From the NCBI GenBank assembly GCA_028658405.1, contig JAKOGY010000005.1, positions 1 through 53,620 of the forward strand: a stretch of DNA of 53,620 nt. The letters are read 5' to 3'. Numbering within the stretch: position 1 is the stretch's first letter; each line of letters starts with the position of its first letter. Under the pieces are notes generated by a model that was not told the origin of the DNA, did no database searches, and saw nothing but the letters and a program-made list of their open reading frames with translations. The position numbers and the translations under genes are program-made. This stretch comes from Dolichospermum sp. ST_sed8 (GTDB taxonomy: Bacteria; Cyanobacteriota; Cyanobacteriia; Cyanobacteriales; Nostocaceae). This document shows, piece by piece, positions 43,861-52,356 of this stretch.

Positions 43861-44796
43861 TTAAAGGTTATTGAGAATTTTTAAAGCATCTTCGTTAATC
43901 TGAAGTGAGCCTCCTACAAATTTTACATAAGGCAAAATATGTCCATTTTTATCTTCGATATAATTAGGTACTAAAGTGGGTCGCTCTGTTGAAATTCCTA
44001 GAGGATAAGCATAATGGTAATAAAATTTATAAATGGCTTTTTTAGTTGTTGCTCCACCTGGAGCTTGAAAGGTTTGAATTGTTGGCTCAATTAAACCTTC
44101 TTTTACAAGGTGTTCAGCCTGATCAAGAGATAACCCATAAGCTTTATCAAAAAAAACGTGCCAAATGTGGATAGGAATTTTATTTTCTATTTGCCATTTA
44201 TGTAATGGAAGCCGATCTTCTTCTTTAATAATTACTGTTGGTAAAACAGCACTTTTGGACAATCCCATTTTACCTCCCAGTCTTTTCTGAGGTTTCATCT
44301 GTTTATTATAATCAGGCATTTTTTCGGCAACCCAAAGTGAATTTTCACATTCAACGGCTATAAGTGATTTTCTAATCAGAGGTTGCAGTTCATTTTCAAC
44401 TATAAAAGGTAATTCCTCACTACCACCAATACCTTTTAAGAAACTATCAACATAGGATTTTTCTTCTATTTTAAAAATCAATAAATCAGGACGTTTTATT
44501 TTCCCAAGTCCAGCAGCTTCCAATCTTTCAAAGTAAAGTTCAAATGCCCTTACGTCATCTGTAGGGGCTGTTCCGCTTGGTCCATAAGGAATTGCATAAA
44601 ACTGATTAGTCTGATTAATAGCATCAGTTAAACGTTGTTCACTCCAAACGCCTTGAGACCAACGCATTAAAAAATCACTGCCTCTTAAACGTCTTGGGTT
44701 TAACCAAAAATCAGCCCAACTAATTTCGTTTATACATTTTAATTCAAGTTCAATATTTTCTTTCGATACTGATAAAACTTTTTCAAAGGGGTGCAT
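43861..44796 (-). CDS. Type II restriction endonuclease (possibly AccI family)
   Basis: A 311-residue protein placed directly before the methyltransferase gene. It has a PD-(D/E)XK-like core: IKRPDLLIFK (about residue 119) and then SLIAVECENSLW (about 169). General features and the ENSLW motif recall the AccI family, which would predict a GTMKAC-type site, but this is uncertain. It is the only candidate for the cutting partner of the methyltransferase. The gene starts about 200 bp from the glmU end with a small palindrome in between. Confidence 0.65.
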   Translation of the reverse strand: MHPFEKVLSVSKENIELELKCINEISWADFWLNPRRLRGSDFLMRWSQGVWSEQRLTDAINQTNQFYAIPYGPSGTAPTDDVRAFELYFERLEAAGLGKIKRPDLLIFKIEEKSYVDSFLKGIGGSEELPFIVENELQPLIRKSLIAVECENSLWVAEKMPDYNKQMKPQKRLGGKMGLSKSAVLPTVIIKEEDRLPLHKWQIENKIPIHIWHVFFDKAYGLSLDQAEHLVKEGLIEPTIQTFQAPGGATTKKAIYKFYYHYAYPLGISTERPTLVPNYIEDKNGHILPYVKFVGGSLQINEDALKILNNL

Positions 44797-44965
44797 TAAT
44801 TATACTTATAAACAAAAACTTATATCTACTCAATTTTACACTAAATCTTTGTCCATAAAAATTTAATCCAGTATAAATATGATTATTATTTTACTTTACG
44901 TACTTGTGTGAATAACTTTCGCTAAATCTTAGATAATTTTAGTGAAGTATATTGTACTGAAATAA

Positions 44966-44985
44966 GGTGCGTTAGAAAACGCACC
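44966..44985. terminator. Small hairpin of the GGTGCGTTA family
   Basis: GGTGCGTT and AACGCACC separated by AGAA form a stem 10 bp after the glmU stop codon. It is a minimal form of the GTAGGGTGCGTTA repeat and probably ends the glmU transcript. Confidence 0.6.
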
Positions 44986-44995
44986 CTACAAAACA

Positions 44996-46351
44996 TTAAC
45001 TATCAGTTTTCATCTTCCAACCTGGTTTAACTACTTGACGACTCCGCGCAATTACCAAAGAATCATCAGGGACATCTTCTGTCACCGTTGAACCTGCGGC
45101 TATGTAGACATCATTACCCACAGTAATAGGTGCAACTAAAACACTATTAGAACCTGTTTTAGTGCGATCGCCTATAATTGTTTTATGCTTCTTCACGCCG
45201 TCATAATTAGCAGTAATCGTCCCCGCACCCACATTTACCTGAGTTCCCGCTGTAGTGTCACCCAAATATGATAAGTGTGATACATTAGTGCGATCGCCTA
45301 ATTGGGTATTTTTCAACTCCACAAAATTACCAATTCGACAATTAGCACCAACTTTTGCATGACCGCGCAAATGTGCATAAGGTCCAATGCGAGTTCCTGC
45401 TTGCACAAAACTATCTGTAACTACAGAATATTGAACAGTGACATTTTCAGCCAATTCACTATTTTCAATTAAACTACCTGGACCAATCCGACTACCAGAT
45501 TTGATCACCGTTTTTCCTCGCAAATGAGTTTGCGGTTCAATAATTACATCTGGTTGCAATTCTACCGTTTCATCAATAGTAATACTAGCAGGATCAATTA
45601 AAGTCACCCCTGCTAACAACCATTTTTCCTTAATGCGTCTTTGCAAAATATCATTAGCTGTTGCTAATTGCAATCTATCATTAATTCCCAAAATTTCTTG
45701 ATCATCTTTCACATCTACAGCCATAACTTTACCAACTTGAGTTACAGCGTCAGTCAGATAATATTCTTTTTGAGCATTATTAGCTTCTAATTGCGGCAAA
45801 AACTCCGCTAAATCTGGCCAACGGAAACAGTAAATACCAGCATTTACCCGGTCATTTTCTCTTTGGTTAGGAGTGCAATCTTTTTCCTCAACTATTTTTT
45901 GAACAATACCTTCACTGTTCCGAAAAACCCTGCCGTAACCTTGAGGATTTGCTAATTGTGCAGTGAGAATAGTACAGGAATTTTGATTTTCTTGGTGAGT
46001 TTGTAAGAGGTTTTTTAAAGTTTCCGTTCGCAATAAAGGGACATCACCATTTAAAATCAATAAATCCCCTGTGTAACCTTCAAGGTAGGGAAGTAATTGT
46101 TGGATAGCATGACCCGTACCTAATTGTACAGTCTGTGCTACAAACTCCACACCATGAATTGAATCCATAGCTGTTTTTACTTCCTGAGACTGATAACCAA
46201 CAATCACTAATCTGCGTGATGGTGAAAGAGGTTCAGCACTTTCAAGAACGCGCTCAACTAAAGATTTTCTACCTAAAGAATGTAAAACTTTGGGTAGATT
46301 AGACTTCATTCTTGTTCCTTTTCCTGCTGCGAGAATTGCTACAACAACCAT
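44996..46351 (-). CDS. glmU: Bifunctional GlmU: GlcNAc-1-P uridyltransferase/acetyltransferase
   Basis: Makes UDP-N-acetylglucosamine for peptidoglycan and lipopolysaccharide; 451 residues, cytoplasmic. The N-terminal nucleotidyltransferase has [20 protein letters not shown] (residues 5-24), including the catalytic GxGTRM...K signature, and LNGDVPLL (about 100). The C-terminal half is a left-handed beta-helix of hexapeptide repeats with the acetyltransferase site region HLSYLGDT and [14 protein letters not shown] (about 355-385). All key regions are intact. Confidence 0.96.
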   Translation of the reverse strand: MVVVAILAAGKGTRMKSNLPKVLHSLGRKSLVERVLESAEPLSPSRRLVIVGYQSQEVKTAMDSIHGVEFVAQTVQLGTGHAIQQLLPYLEGYTGDLLILNGDVPLLRTETLKNLLQTHQENQNSCTILTAQLANPQGYGRVFRNSEGIVQKIVEEKDCTPNQRENDRVNAGIYCFRWPDLAEFLPQLEANNAQKEYYLTDAVTQVGKVMAVDVKDDQEILGINDRLQLATANDILQRRIKEKWLLAGVTLIDPASITIDETVELQPDVIIEPQTHLRGKTVIKSGSRIGPGSLIENSELAENVTVQYSVVTDSFVQAGTRIGPYAHLRGHAKVGANCRIGNFVELKNTQLGDRTNVSHLSYLGDTTAGTQVNVGAGTITANYDGVKKHKTIIGDRTKTGSNSVLVAPITVGNDVYIAAGSTVTEDVPDDSLVIARSRQVVKPGWKMKTDS

Positions 46352-46948
46352 AATTAAATATCAGTAAATTGGTGATAACCGCTTTTTTGACTAACGAAAT
46401 TTTCCTCAAGGCTACTATATTATCTAATTTATTAAGTCTTTATTGACAATTTTTTCTGCCAATTTCATTTAACTTGTGATTTTAATGCCATACCATCAAA
46501 GCCAAGTAAGTAGGTTAGCATTGAAAATTGTCGTTATGGCAAGGCAAGAGGCAAGAGTGAAGATGTTTTGGGAGATTTTACTTTTCTTTACATACCTTTA
46601 ATTTTTTATGTTCACCTACTTAGAAATCAGAATTATGTTTTTTTTAAACGTAAATGCTCCCGTGAACACTCGCTGAAACTCAACTTTCGTTAAAAGAATA
46701 GACAACTTTCTGAGCGCAGAAGGAGGATGTAAAGTTGTCTCAACCCGATATTCTGATTGAGTTTTAGCCATTTTACAAAACGCAATAAATTTCGCCTTTA
46801 TTTATGTACACCTACTTAGAGAAGAAAGAGAAAAAAACCACAACAGCAACCCAAAAAACCACCGCCAAAGCAAAACACCCAAAAACTAAACCACAATACC
46901 AGGACTGGAATAGCACCACCTCTGGCAAAATTAAGTTAAAAAAGAAGG
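46352..46948. other. Long intergenic region with a hairpin and a possible small gene
   Basis: About 600 bp upstream of the DUF58 gene. It holds the motif CACCTACTTAGA twice (near 46612 and 46811), a stem-loop at 46700-46740 and a small Lys/Thr-rich reading frame from 46804. No other gene was recognised. Confidence 0.5.
46700..46740 (+). promoter_or_regulatory. Stem-loop with an AGGAGG sequence in its loop
   Basis: AGACAACTTT (46700-46709) pairs perfectly with AAAGTTGTCT (46731-46740). The 21-nt loop contains GAAGGAGGATG, which looks like a ribosome binding site with a start codon, but the frame closes at once (ATG TAA). It may be a leader or regulatory structure; no function is established. 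Confidence 0.4.
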
Positions 46949-46962
46949 ATGAAAATAACTAA
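46804..46962 (+). CDS. Possible small Lys/Thr-rich protein
   Basis: A 52-codon frame starting MYTYLEKKEKKTTTATQK and ending KIKLKKKDENN. It overlaps the start of the DUF58 gene by 14 bp, which would suit coupled translation. Composition is strongly basic and of low complexity, and no ribosome binding site is obvious. It may be a genuine small gene or a chance frame. Confidence 0.3.
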   Translation: MYTYLEKKEKKTTTATQKTTAKAKHPKTKPQYQDWNSTTSGKIKLKKKDENN

Positions 46963-48106
46963 AAAAATCAACAATTGGCTAGAAACCCATGCAGCCGCCC
47001 CTGCTTATGGCGGTTGGGTGTTGACGGGTATCTCTGTATGTTACTTAGGTGCAGGGATTAATACAATGGCGGGCTGGCTGTATGTCATTAGTGGTGTCAG
47101 TTTTGCTCTTCTGGGAGTATCAGGTTTTGTAGCTGTGCGATCGCTTGTGGGTATAATTGTTAAACGTCGTCCCATTGAACCAATAACCGCCGGTGATGAC
47201 TTAAAAATAGAGATAGAAATTCACAATCACAGCAAAAAACCTGCCATTTTATTACAAGTTAGAGACATTCTCCCATTTATTCTTGGTCAATCAGTCCAGC
47301 AAAATATTGAAGCCATTCCCCCAGAAGATAGTTACCACTGGACTTATTATCACCCTGTCGAAAAAAGAGGAATTTACCGCTGGCACACAGTAGAATTAGC
47401 CACAGGTGCGCCTTGGGGTTTATTTTGGTGTCGTCGTCCCCGTGAATGTGAAGCTAGGGTAATTGTTTATCCCACCGTGTTACCCCTGACTGCTTGCCCT
47501 TTAATTGATGAAATAGGACAAGATGACAGCGAAAGAGGAGATCCTCGCGGTAAACCCTTACAGATGGCAACAACGGGTTTAGTGCGATCGCTGCGTCCCT
47601 ATCGCATAGGTGATCCTACTCGCTTAATTCATTGGCGGTCTAGCGCTCGTTATGGAGAATTACGAGTCCGGGAATTAGAAGTGATTACCGGGGGACAAGA
47701 AATTATAATTGCCATAGATAGTTCCTTCCAATGGCAACAAGAATTATTTGAACAAGCGGTAATTGCTGCGGCTTCTTTGTATTTCTATACCCAACAGCAA
47801 AAACTGCAAGTGCAACTATGGACATCAGCCACAGGTTTAATTACAGGGAATATCGCAGTTTTGGAAACCTTAGCAGCAACAAATCCCATAGAAAGAAACA
47901 GTTTACCACCAGATCACTGTCCCCTAATTTGGCTGACACAAAACTCCTACACCACATCCTCTTTACCCTTGGGTAGTCGTTGGCTACTATGGCAAAAGCC
48001 AGATTTACCCGCCGAAACCGTCATTAATCGAGAATATCCCGGCATTGTCATCCAAAACGAACAAGAACTACAACCGCAATTACAAAAAGCTCTTAGTTCC
48101 TTTTGA
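46949..48106 (+). CDS. DUF58 domain protein
   Basis: A 385-residue protein with two N-terminal membrane helices (about residues 20-70) and a large cytoplasmic or periplasmic part. The DUF58 signature SLRPYRIGDPTRLIHWRSSA is near residue 215, followed by a von Willebrand A-like region with EIIIAIDSSFQWQ (about 252). DUF58 proteins usually accompany MoxR AAA ATPases, which are not in this window. Function is unknown. Confidence 0.88.
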   Translation: MKITKKINNWLETHAAAPAYGGWVLTGISVCYLGAGINTMAGWLYVISGVSFALLGVSGFVAVRSLVGIIVKRRPIEPITAGDDLKIEIEIHNHSKKPAILLQVRDILPFILGQSVQQNIEAIPPEDSYHWTYYHPVEKRGIYRWHTVELATGAPWGLFWCRRPRECEARVIVYPTVLPLTACPLIDEIGQDDSERGDPRGKPLQMATTGLVRSLRPYRIGDPTRLIHWRSSARYGELRVRELEVITGGQEIIIAIDSSFQWQQELFEQAVIAAASLYFYTQQQKLQVQLWTSATGLITGNIAVLETLAATNPIERNSLPPDHCPLIWLTQNSYTTSSLPLGSRWLLWQKPDLPAETVINREYPGIVIQNEQELQPQLQKALSSF

Positions 48107-48175
48107 ATTGATTTCTCAGACTCTCGCCTGATGTACAATGCAAAGAAACATTGAAATATTAAAACAGCACAGCCA

Positions 48176-48541
48176 ATGGTTAAATCAGAAGTTAATTCAA
48201 AATCCAGTGATAAAAGCCTAGAAGCAATGCGGCATTTTTCCGAACAATACGCCAAGCGGACTGGCACATACTTCTGTTCTGAACCTTCCGTGACCGCAGT
48301 TGTTATCGAAGGACTAGCCAAGCATAAAGATGAAATCGGTGCGCCTTTATGTCCTTGTCGTCACTACGAAGATAAAGAAGCAGAAGTTAACGCTGCCTTT
48401 TGGAACTGTCCTTGTGTACCCATGCGCGAACGCAAAGAATGTCACTGTATGCTATTCCTCACCCCTGACAATGAATTTGCTGGTGAGAAACAAGAAATTT
48501 CTCTTGATACTATCAAAGAAGTTCGGGATACTATGGGATGA
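48176..48541 (+). CDS. ftrC: Ferredoxin-thioredoxin reductase, catalytic chain
   Basis: Transfers electrons from photosynthetic ferredoxin to thioredoxin; 121 residues, cytoplasmic. The cysteines that bind the 4Fe-4S cluster and form the redox disulphide are all visible: FCSEP (about residue 44), CPCRHY (60-65), NCPC (78-81) and CHCMLF (89-94). Length and motif order match the family. The stop codon overlaps the start of the DUF309 gene (ATGA), so the two are translationally coupled. Confidence 0.96.
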   Translation: MVKSEVNSKSSDKSLEAMRHFSEQYAKRTGTYFCSEPSVTAVVIEGLAKHKDEIGAPLCPCRHYEDKEAEVNAAFWNCPCVPMRERKECHCMLFLTPDNEFAGEKQEISLDTIKEVRDTMG

Positions 48542-48942
48542 GCGAAATCATGCCTGAAGAGTTTTGGCAAGGTGTAGAAGAGTTCAATGCTGGACAGTTC
48601 TATGCTTGTCATGACATTCTCGAAGCACTCTGGATTGATAGTATCGAACCAGATAAAACTTTTTATCAAGGCATTCTGCAAATTGCCGTAGGACTGTATC
48701 ATCTGGGTAATCATAACCGCCGAGGCGCGATGATTCTTTTAGGAGAAGGTAGCAATCGTCTTAGGCGTTATCTACCCGACTACGGCAGTATTAATGTAGA
48801 AGAATTATTTACTCAAAGTGTGGACTTGTTAAAAACACTACAAGAAAAAAGCCTAGAACCAATGGCAAATAGCGAATTGGTGGAAAATCAAGTTTGGCTT
48901 TTACCCAGGATTAAATATCTGAACTATGATTTGTTTGATTAG
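48538..48942 (+). CDS. DUF309 protein
   Basis: A 134-residue soluble helical protein. The segment FNAGQFYACHDILEALWID (about residues 15-33) with its His-Glu pair is the DUF309 hallmark; the family has no proven activity. It overlaps ftrC by 4 bp. Its C-terminus YLNYDLFD and its stop codon are encoded by a copy of the dispersed repeat TCTGAACTATGATTTG, so insertion or spread of the repeat has changed or formed the protein end. Confidence 0.85.
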   Translation: MSEIMPEEFWQGVEEFNAGQFYACHDILEALWIDSIEPDKTFYQGILQIAVGLYHLGNHNRRGAMILLGEGSNRLRRYLPDYGSINVEELFTQSVDLLKTLQEKSLEPMANSELVENQVWLLPRIKYLNYDLFD

Positions 48943-49087
48943 TTTGATTTAATTGTCTGAACTGTGATTTGTTTGATTAGTTTGATTTAATTGTCTGAAC
49001 TGTGATTTGTCTGATTAGTTTGATTTGGATGATTTAATCTCTTGTCTGAACTGTGATTTGTTTGATTAGTTTGATTTGGATGATTTC
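48918..49087 (+). repeat. Tandem array of the TCTGAACTGTGATTTG repeat
   Basis: Four units start TCTGAACT at 48918, 48956, 48994 and 49045, giving periods of 38, 38 and 51 bp. Each unit continues GTGATTTGTTTGATTAG and TTTGATTT; the last two carry an added GGATGATTT. The first unit overlaps the DUF309 coding end. Single copies lie at 32-46, 505-521 and 29187-29210. Confidence 0.9.
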
Positions 49088-49155
49088 AAAGCGAAACTAA
49101 AGTTTCAAAAAAACGTCCGTTTTTACTGTAGAACTCATATTTGATTTTTATTTTG

Positions 49156-49204
49156 CTGTTCCCTGTTCCCTGTTCCCTGTTCCCTGTTCCCTGTTCCCTG
49201 TTCC
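49156..49204 (+). repeat. Heptanucleotide tandem repeat (CCCTGTT)
   Basis: About seven copies of CCCTGTT ending 10 bp before the start of the lptA-like gene, so they lie in its 5' leader. This is one of the known cyanobacterial heptamer repeat types. Confidence 0.85.
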
Positions 49205-49213
49205 TTAACTTCT

Positions 49214-49708
49214 ATGATACCTCGCTATCAATTGCTAAAATCACAGATAAGCCGTTTAGGATTAGCCTTGGTACTCCCAATTTCCCTTGTGGGTGCAGTA
49301 GTATTGCCTAACCAATTGCAACCTGCTACAGCCCAATCTGGAGGAAATCGTCCCCTAACTATCCGCTCTGATACTCAAGAATATGACGCGAAAACCCAAG
49401 TAATTACTGCTCGTGGTAACGTGCAAATGGTGTATCCGGCTCGCCAAATTCAAGCCACATCTGCTCAAGCTCAATACTTTAGTAAAGAAAAGCGGATTGA
49501 TTTCAGTGGTAATGTTTACATTTTACAACAGGGTAGCAATAGTATTCGCGCAGAAAAAGTCACCTATTTAATTGACGAAGGTAAATTTATTGCCTTACCC
49601 CAATCTAATCGTCAGGTAGAATCTGTATACATGATTGAGGATGCTAATCCCAATAGACAAACTAATAAACCAGCCCCAAAAACTCCAGCCTTAAAGCGTT
49701 CTAATTAG
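49214..49708 (+). CDS. LptA/OstA family lipopolysaccharide transport protein
   Basis: A 164-residue exported protein. The signal peptide (residues 1-40) has a hydrophobic core LGLALVLPISLVGAVVL and a likely cleavage at TAQS. The OstA/LptA beta-jellyroll follows: LTIRSDTQEYDAKTQVITAR, GNVQMVYPARQIQATS and DFSGNVYILQQGSNSIRAEK. LptA forms the periplasmic bridge for lipopolysaccharide. The next two genes encode an LptB-like ATPase and an LptF/G-like permease, giving a coherent export cluster. Confidence 0.88.
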   Translation: MIPRYQLLKSQISRLGLALVLPISLVGAVVLPNQLQPATAQSGGNRPLTIRSDTQEYDAKTQVITARGNVQMVYPARQIQATSAQAQYFSKEKRIDFSGNVYILQQGSNSIRAEKVTYLIDEGKFIALPQSNRQVESVYMIEDANPNRQTNKPAPKTPALKRSN

Positions 49709-50020
49709 CAAACAAATGCCAAATTATTGACAATAGATGTTTAAAACCCTGACATTTTCCCTAAAAATAACTGGGTAAATTGGAGAACTCATTGGCCAAC
49801 TCTTCTCTTCCTTCTTCTTTCTTCCTTCGTGTCCTTCGTTCCTTCGTGTCCTTCTTCCTTCTTCCTTCGTGTCCTTCGTTCCTATATCCCTCCGGGACGC
49901 TCCGCGAACGTGGTTCAGTAGGGGCGTATTGCTATACGCCCCTACTGATTCGGTGACTCCTGACAAAAAGACTTTTTCCGCAAACCCTAATTAGCATCCA
50001 CACCTAGACAAAATCCCATA
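49709..50020. other. Intergenic region with low-complexity and palindromic repeats
   Basis: Contains a pyrimidine-rich run of CTTCCTTCGTGTCCTTCGTT-type repeats (49800-49882), a piece with GGGACGCTCCGCGAACG, and a hairpin GTAGGGGCGTA/TACGCCCCTAC at 49919-49946. No gene was recognised. Confidence 0.7.
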
Positions 50021-50749
50021 GTGAAAATTGTTTTAGAGAATATTCATAAATCTTACGGTAAGCGATTAATTGTGAATCGTGTTAACCTTTCTGTCAGCCA
50101 AGGGGAAGTTGTGGGTTTACTCGGTCCCAATGGTGCTGGAAAAACAACCACATTTTATATTGCTACAGGTTTAGAACAACCTAATCATGGCAAAGTGTGG
50201 TTAGATAATTCTGATATTACTCATTTTCCTATGCACAAAAGGGCTAGATTAGGTATTGGCTATCTAGCCCAAGAGCCAAGTGTATTTCGTCATCTTTCTG
50301 TGCAAGACAATATTCTGCTCGTATTTGAACAAACTCAAGTTCCCAGGAGAGAATGGAGACAAAGATTACATACTTTATTGCGGGAATTTCGGCTAGAAAA
50401 GGTGGCTGCTAGTAAAGGTATTCAACTTTCTGGTGGTGAACGACGACGCACAGAATTAGCTAGGGCTTTAGCCGCTGGTAAAGATGGACCAAAATTTCTG
50501 TTTTTAGATGAACCTTTTGCTGGAGTTGATCCTATTGCTGTATCTGAGATTCAGGAAATTGTCGGTCAATTACGCGATCGCGGTATGGGCATTTTAATCA
50601 CAGATCACAATGTCCGCGAAACCCTGGCTATTACAGATCGTGGTTATATTATGCGCGAAGGGCAAATTCTCGCTTTTGGTAATGCTGATGAACTTTACAA
50701 TAATCCTTTGGTGCGACAATATTATTTAGGTGACAATTTTGCAGTTTAA
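50021..50749 (+). CDS. lptB: LptB-type ABC transporter ATPase
   Basis: A 242-residue ATPase starting at GTG that powers lipopolysaccharide extraction from the inner membrane. Walker A is GPNGAGKTT (about residue 36), the Q-loop is LAQEPSVF, the ABC signature is LSGGERRRTELARAL (about 138) and Walker B is FLFLDEPFAGVDP (about 160), with the switch His in TDHNV. The YLAQEPSVFRHLSVQDN segment is typical of LptB. Between the lptA-like and permease genes. Confidence 0.93.
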   Translation: MKIVLENIHKSYGKRLIVNRVNLSVSQGEVVGLLGPNGAGKTTTFYIATGLEQPNHGKVWLDNSDITHFPMHKRARLGIGYLAQEPSVFRHLSVQDNILLVFEQTQVPRREWRQRLHTLLREFRLEKVAASKGIQLSGGERRRTELARALAAGKDGPKFLFLDEPFAGVDPIAVSEIQEIVGQLRDRGMGILITDHNVRETLAITDRGYIMREGQILAFGNADELYNNPLVRQYYLGDNFAV

Positions 50750-50790
50750 ATTCATTTTTATTTACACTAAATCTATTTATGGATTTTTTA

Positions 50791-50815
50791 ATTCTAAATT
50801 CTAAATTCTAAATTC
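50791..50815. repeat. Heptanucleotide tandem repeat (ATTCTAA)
   Basis: Three and a half copies of ATTCTAA between lptB and the permease gene, complementary to the TTAGAAT heptamers at 29847-29871. Confidence 0.75.
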
Positions 50816-50832
50816 CCCAACAGGGTTGAATC

Positions 50833-52008
50833 ATGATATCTAAACAGTCTAATCCATTCTCTAGTTTTATTTCTCTGTTTTCTTTTTCGATCATGGATCG
50901 CTATTTGGCGATGCAATTAATTTCACCATTTTTGTTTGGTGTCGGAGCATTTACTTCTGTAGTTTTAGCAATTGATAGTTTATTTGAATTATTACGAAAA
51001 GTTGTAGAATCTGGGCTACCACTGAATATTGCCTTACAGATTTTCTTATTAAAGCTACCTTATGTCATGGTTTACTCCTTCCCCATGTCCACTTTGTTAG
51101 CTACTTTAATGACCTATAGCCGTCTTTCTAGCGAAAGTGAATTAATTGCTTTGCGTGCCTGTGGAGTGAGCGTTTATCGCATGGTTTTAACTGCTGTGGT
51201 CTTGAGTTTTGCCGTCACCATTATGACTTATATCTTTAATGAGCAAATTGCCCCCGCTGCAAATTACAAAGCCACTACTACCCTAGCAGAAGCCCTGAAA
51301 TCAGACCAACCATCCTTTAAACAACAAAATATTTACTATCCTGAATATCGAGAATTAAAAGAATCAAATGGTGATAAAAAGAAAATACTGTCTCGCTTAT
51401 TTTATGCTGACCAATTTGATGGTAAGGAAATGAAAGGTTTAACAATTATAGATCGTTCTCGAGGCGGAGTTGATCAAATTGTTGTTTCTGAATCAGCTAA
51501 ATGGAACAGTAAACAACAAGTTTGGGATTTTTATAATGGGACTATCTATTTAGTAGCGTCTGATCGCTCCTATCGGAATATTTTACGATTTGAACATCAG
51601 CAATTACAACTACCTCGCACTCCTTTAACTTTAGCCGAAAATAGCCGCGACTATGGCGAAATGAATATTGCTCAAGCCCTAGAACAACTAGAAATAGAAC
51701 GTTTAGGTGGTAACGATCAAAAAATTCGCAAACTTCAAGTGCGAATTCAACAAAAAATCGCCTTTCCCTTTGTTTGCGTCATTTTTGGTTTAGTTGGCTC
51801 AGTTATGGGGAGTATACCTCAGCGCACCGGACGCGGAACAAGTTTTGGTATTAGCGTGATTGTGATTTTCAGTTATTATTTACTACTATCCGTTTCTGGA
51901 GCTTTAGCACAAGCTGGTATACTTTCTCCGTTAATTGGTGCTTGGTTGCCCAACTTATTTGGATTAACTGTAGGTTTATTTTTGTTAATCCGAGTAGCTC
52001 AAAAGTAA
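50833..52008 (+). CDS. LptF/LptG (YjgP/YjgQ) family permease
   Basis: A 391-residue membrane permease of the lipopolysaccharide exporter. It has a pair of helices near the N-terminus after MDRYLAMQLISPFLFGVGAF, a third helix near residue 120, a large periplasmic beta-jellyroll (about 145-285) and three C-terminal helices. The motif PYVMVYSFPMSTLLATLM (about residue 75) is typical. In cyanobacteria a single such gene often serves for both LptF and LptG. Start could also be the ATG at 50893 (MDRYLAM). Confidence 0.9.
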   Translation: MISKQSNPFSSFISLFSFSIMDRYLAMQLISPFLFGVGAFTSVVLAIDSLFELLRKVVESGLPLNIALQIFLLKLPYVMVYSFPMSTLLATLMTYSRLSSESELIALRACGVSVYRMVLTAVVLSFAVTIMTYIFNEQIAPAANYKATTTLAEALKSDQPSFKQQNIYYPEYRELKESNGDKKKILSRLFYADQFDGKEMKGLTIIDRSRGGVDQIVVSESAKWNSKQQVWDFYNGTIYLVASDRSYRNILRFEHQQLQLPRTPLTLAENSRDYGEMNIAQALEQLEIERLGGNDQKIRKLQVRIQQKIAFPFVCVIFGLVGSVMGSIPQRTGRGTSFGISVIVIFSYYLLLSVSGALAQAGILSPLIGAWLPNLFGLTVGLFLLIRVAQK

Positions 52009-52024
52009 TGTAAATTGATAAGTT

Positions 52025-52178
52025 AGAGGTTGTTTGAAAACTTTTTTCTGTGGGATATGACACCCGTAGATCCCCCTAAATACCCCTTAAAAAGGGGGAC
52101 TTTGAGGAATTTAGCCCCCCCTTTTTAAGGGGGGTTGGGGGGATCTCGATTAATTCTGATACTTTTCAAACATCCTCT
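52025..52178. mobile_element. Candidate 154-bp MITE with nested palindromes
   Basis: Terminal inverted repeats AGAGGTTGTTTGAAAA (52025-52040) and TTTTCAAACATCCTCT (52163-52178), with one mismatch. The flanks read TTA on both sides, compatible with a TA target duplication. The inside is a long palindrome built from GATCCCCCTAAATACCCC and its complement. No coding capacity. Confidence 0.6.
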
Positions 52179-52260
52179 TAGGTCTGTGGAGATTCAATTT
52201 TTTTAGTCATAATTTAAGCAACAAAAAGCTATATATTATTAAACATCTCGTAAAAATCAA

Positions 52261-52290
52261 TGTAGAGACGTTCCATGGAACGTCTCTACA
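52261..52290. repeat. Perfect 30-bp palindrome
   Basis: TGTAGAGACGTTCCATGGAA continuing to CGTCTCTACA, perfectly self-complementary. It is the same family as the palindrome after leuA (38661-38684). It lies about 65 bp upstream of the response regulator gene. Confidence 0.8.
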
Positions 52291-52356
52291 GGGGTTTCAT
52301 ATCAAGCATATTTAATTTTTACCAGATGTCTATTTAATATCTAGCAGCATTTTAAT

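Noticed and set aside
48918-49087. CRISPR-like array
   Set aside because: Periods vary from 38 to 51 bp and the sequences between repeat starts are themselves repeated, so there are no spacers.
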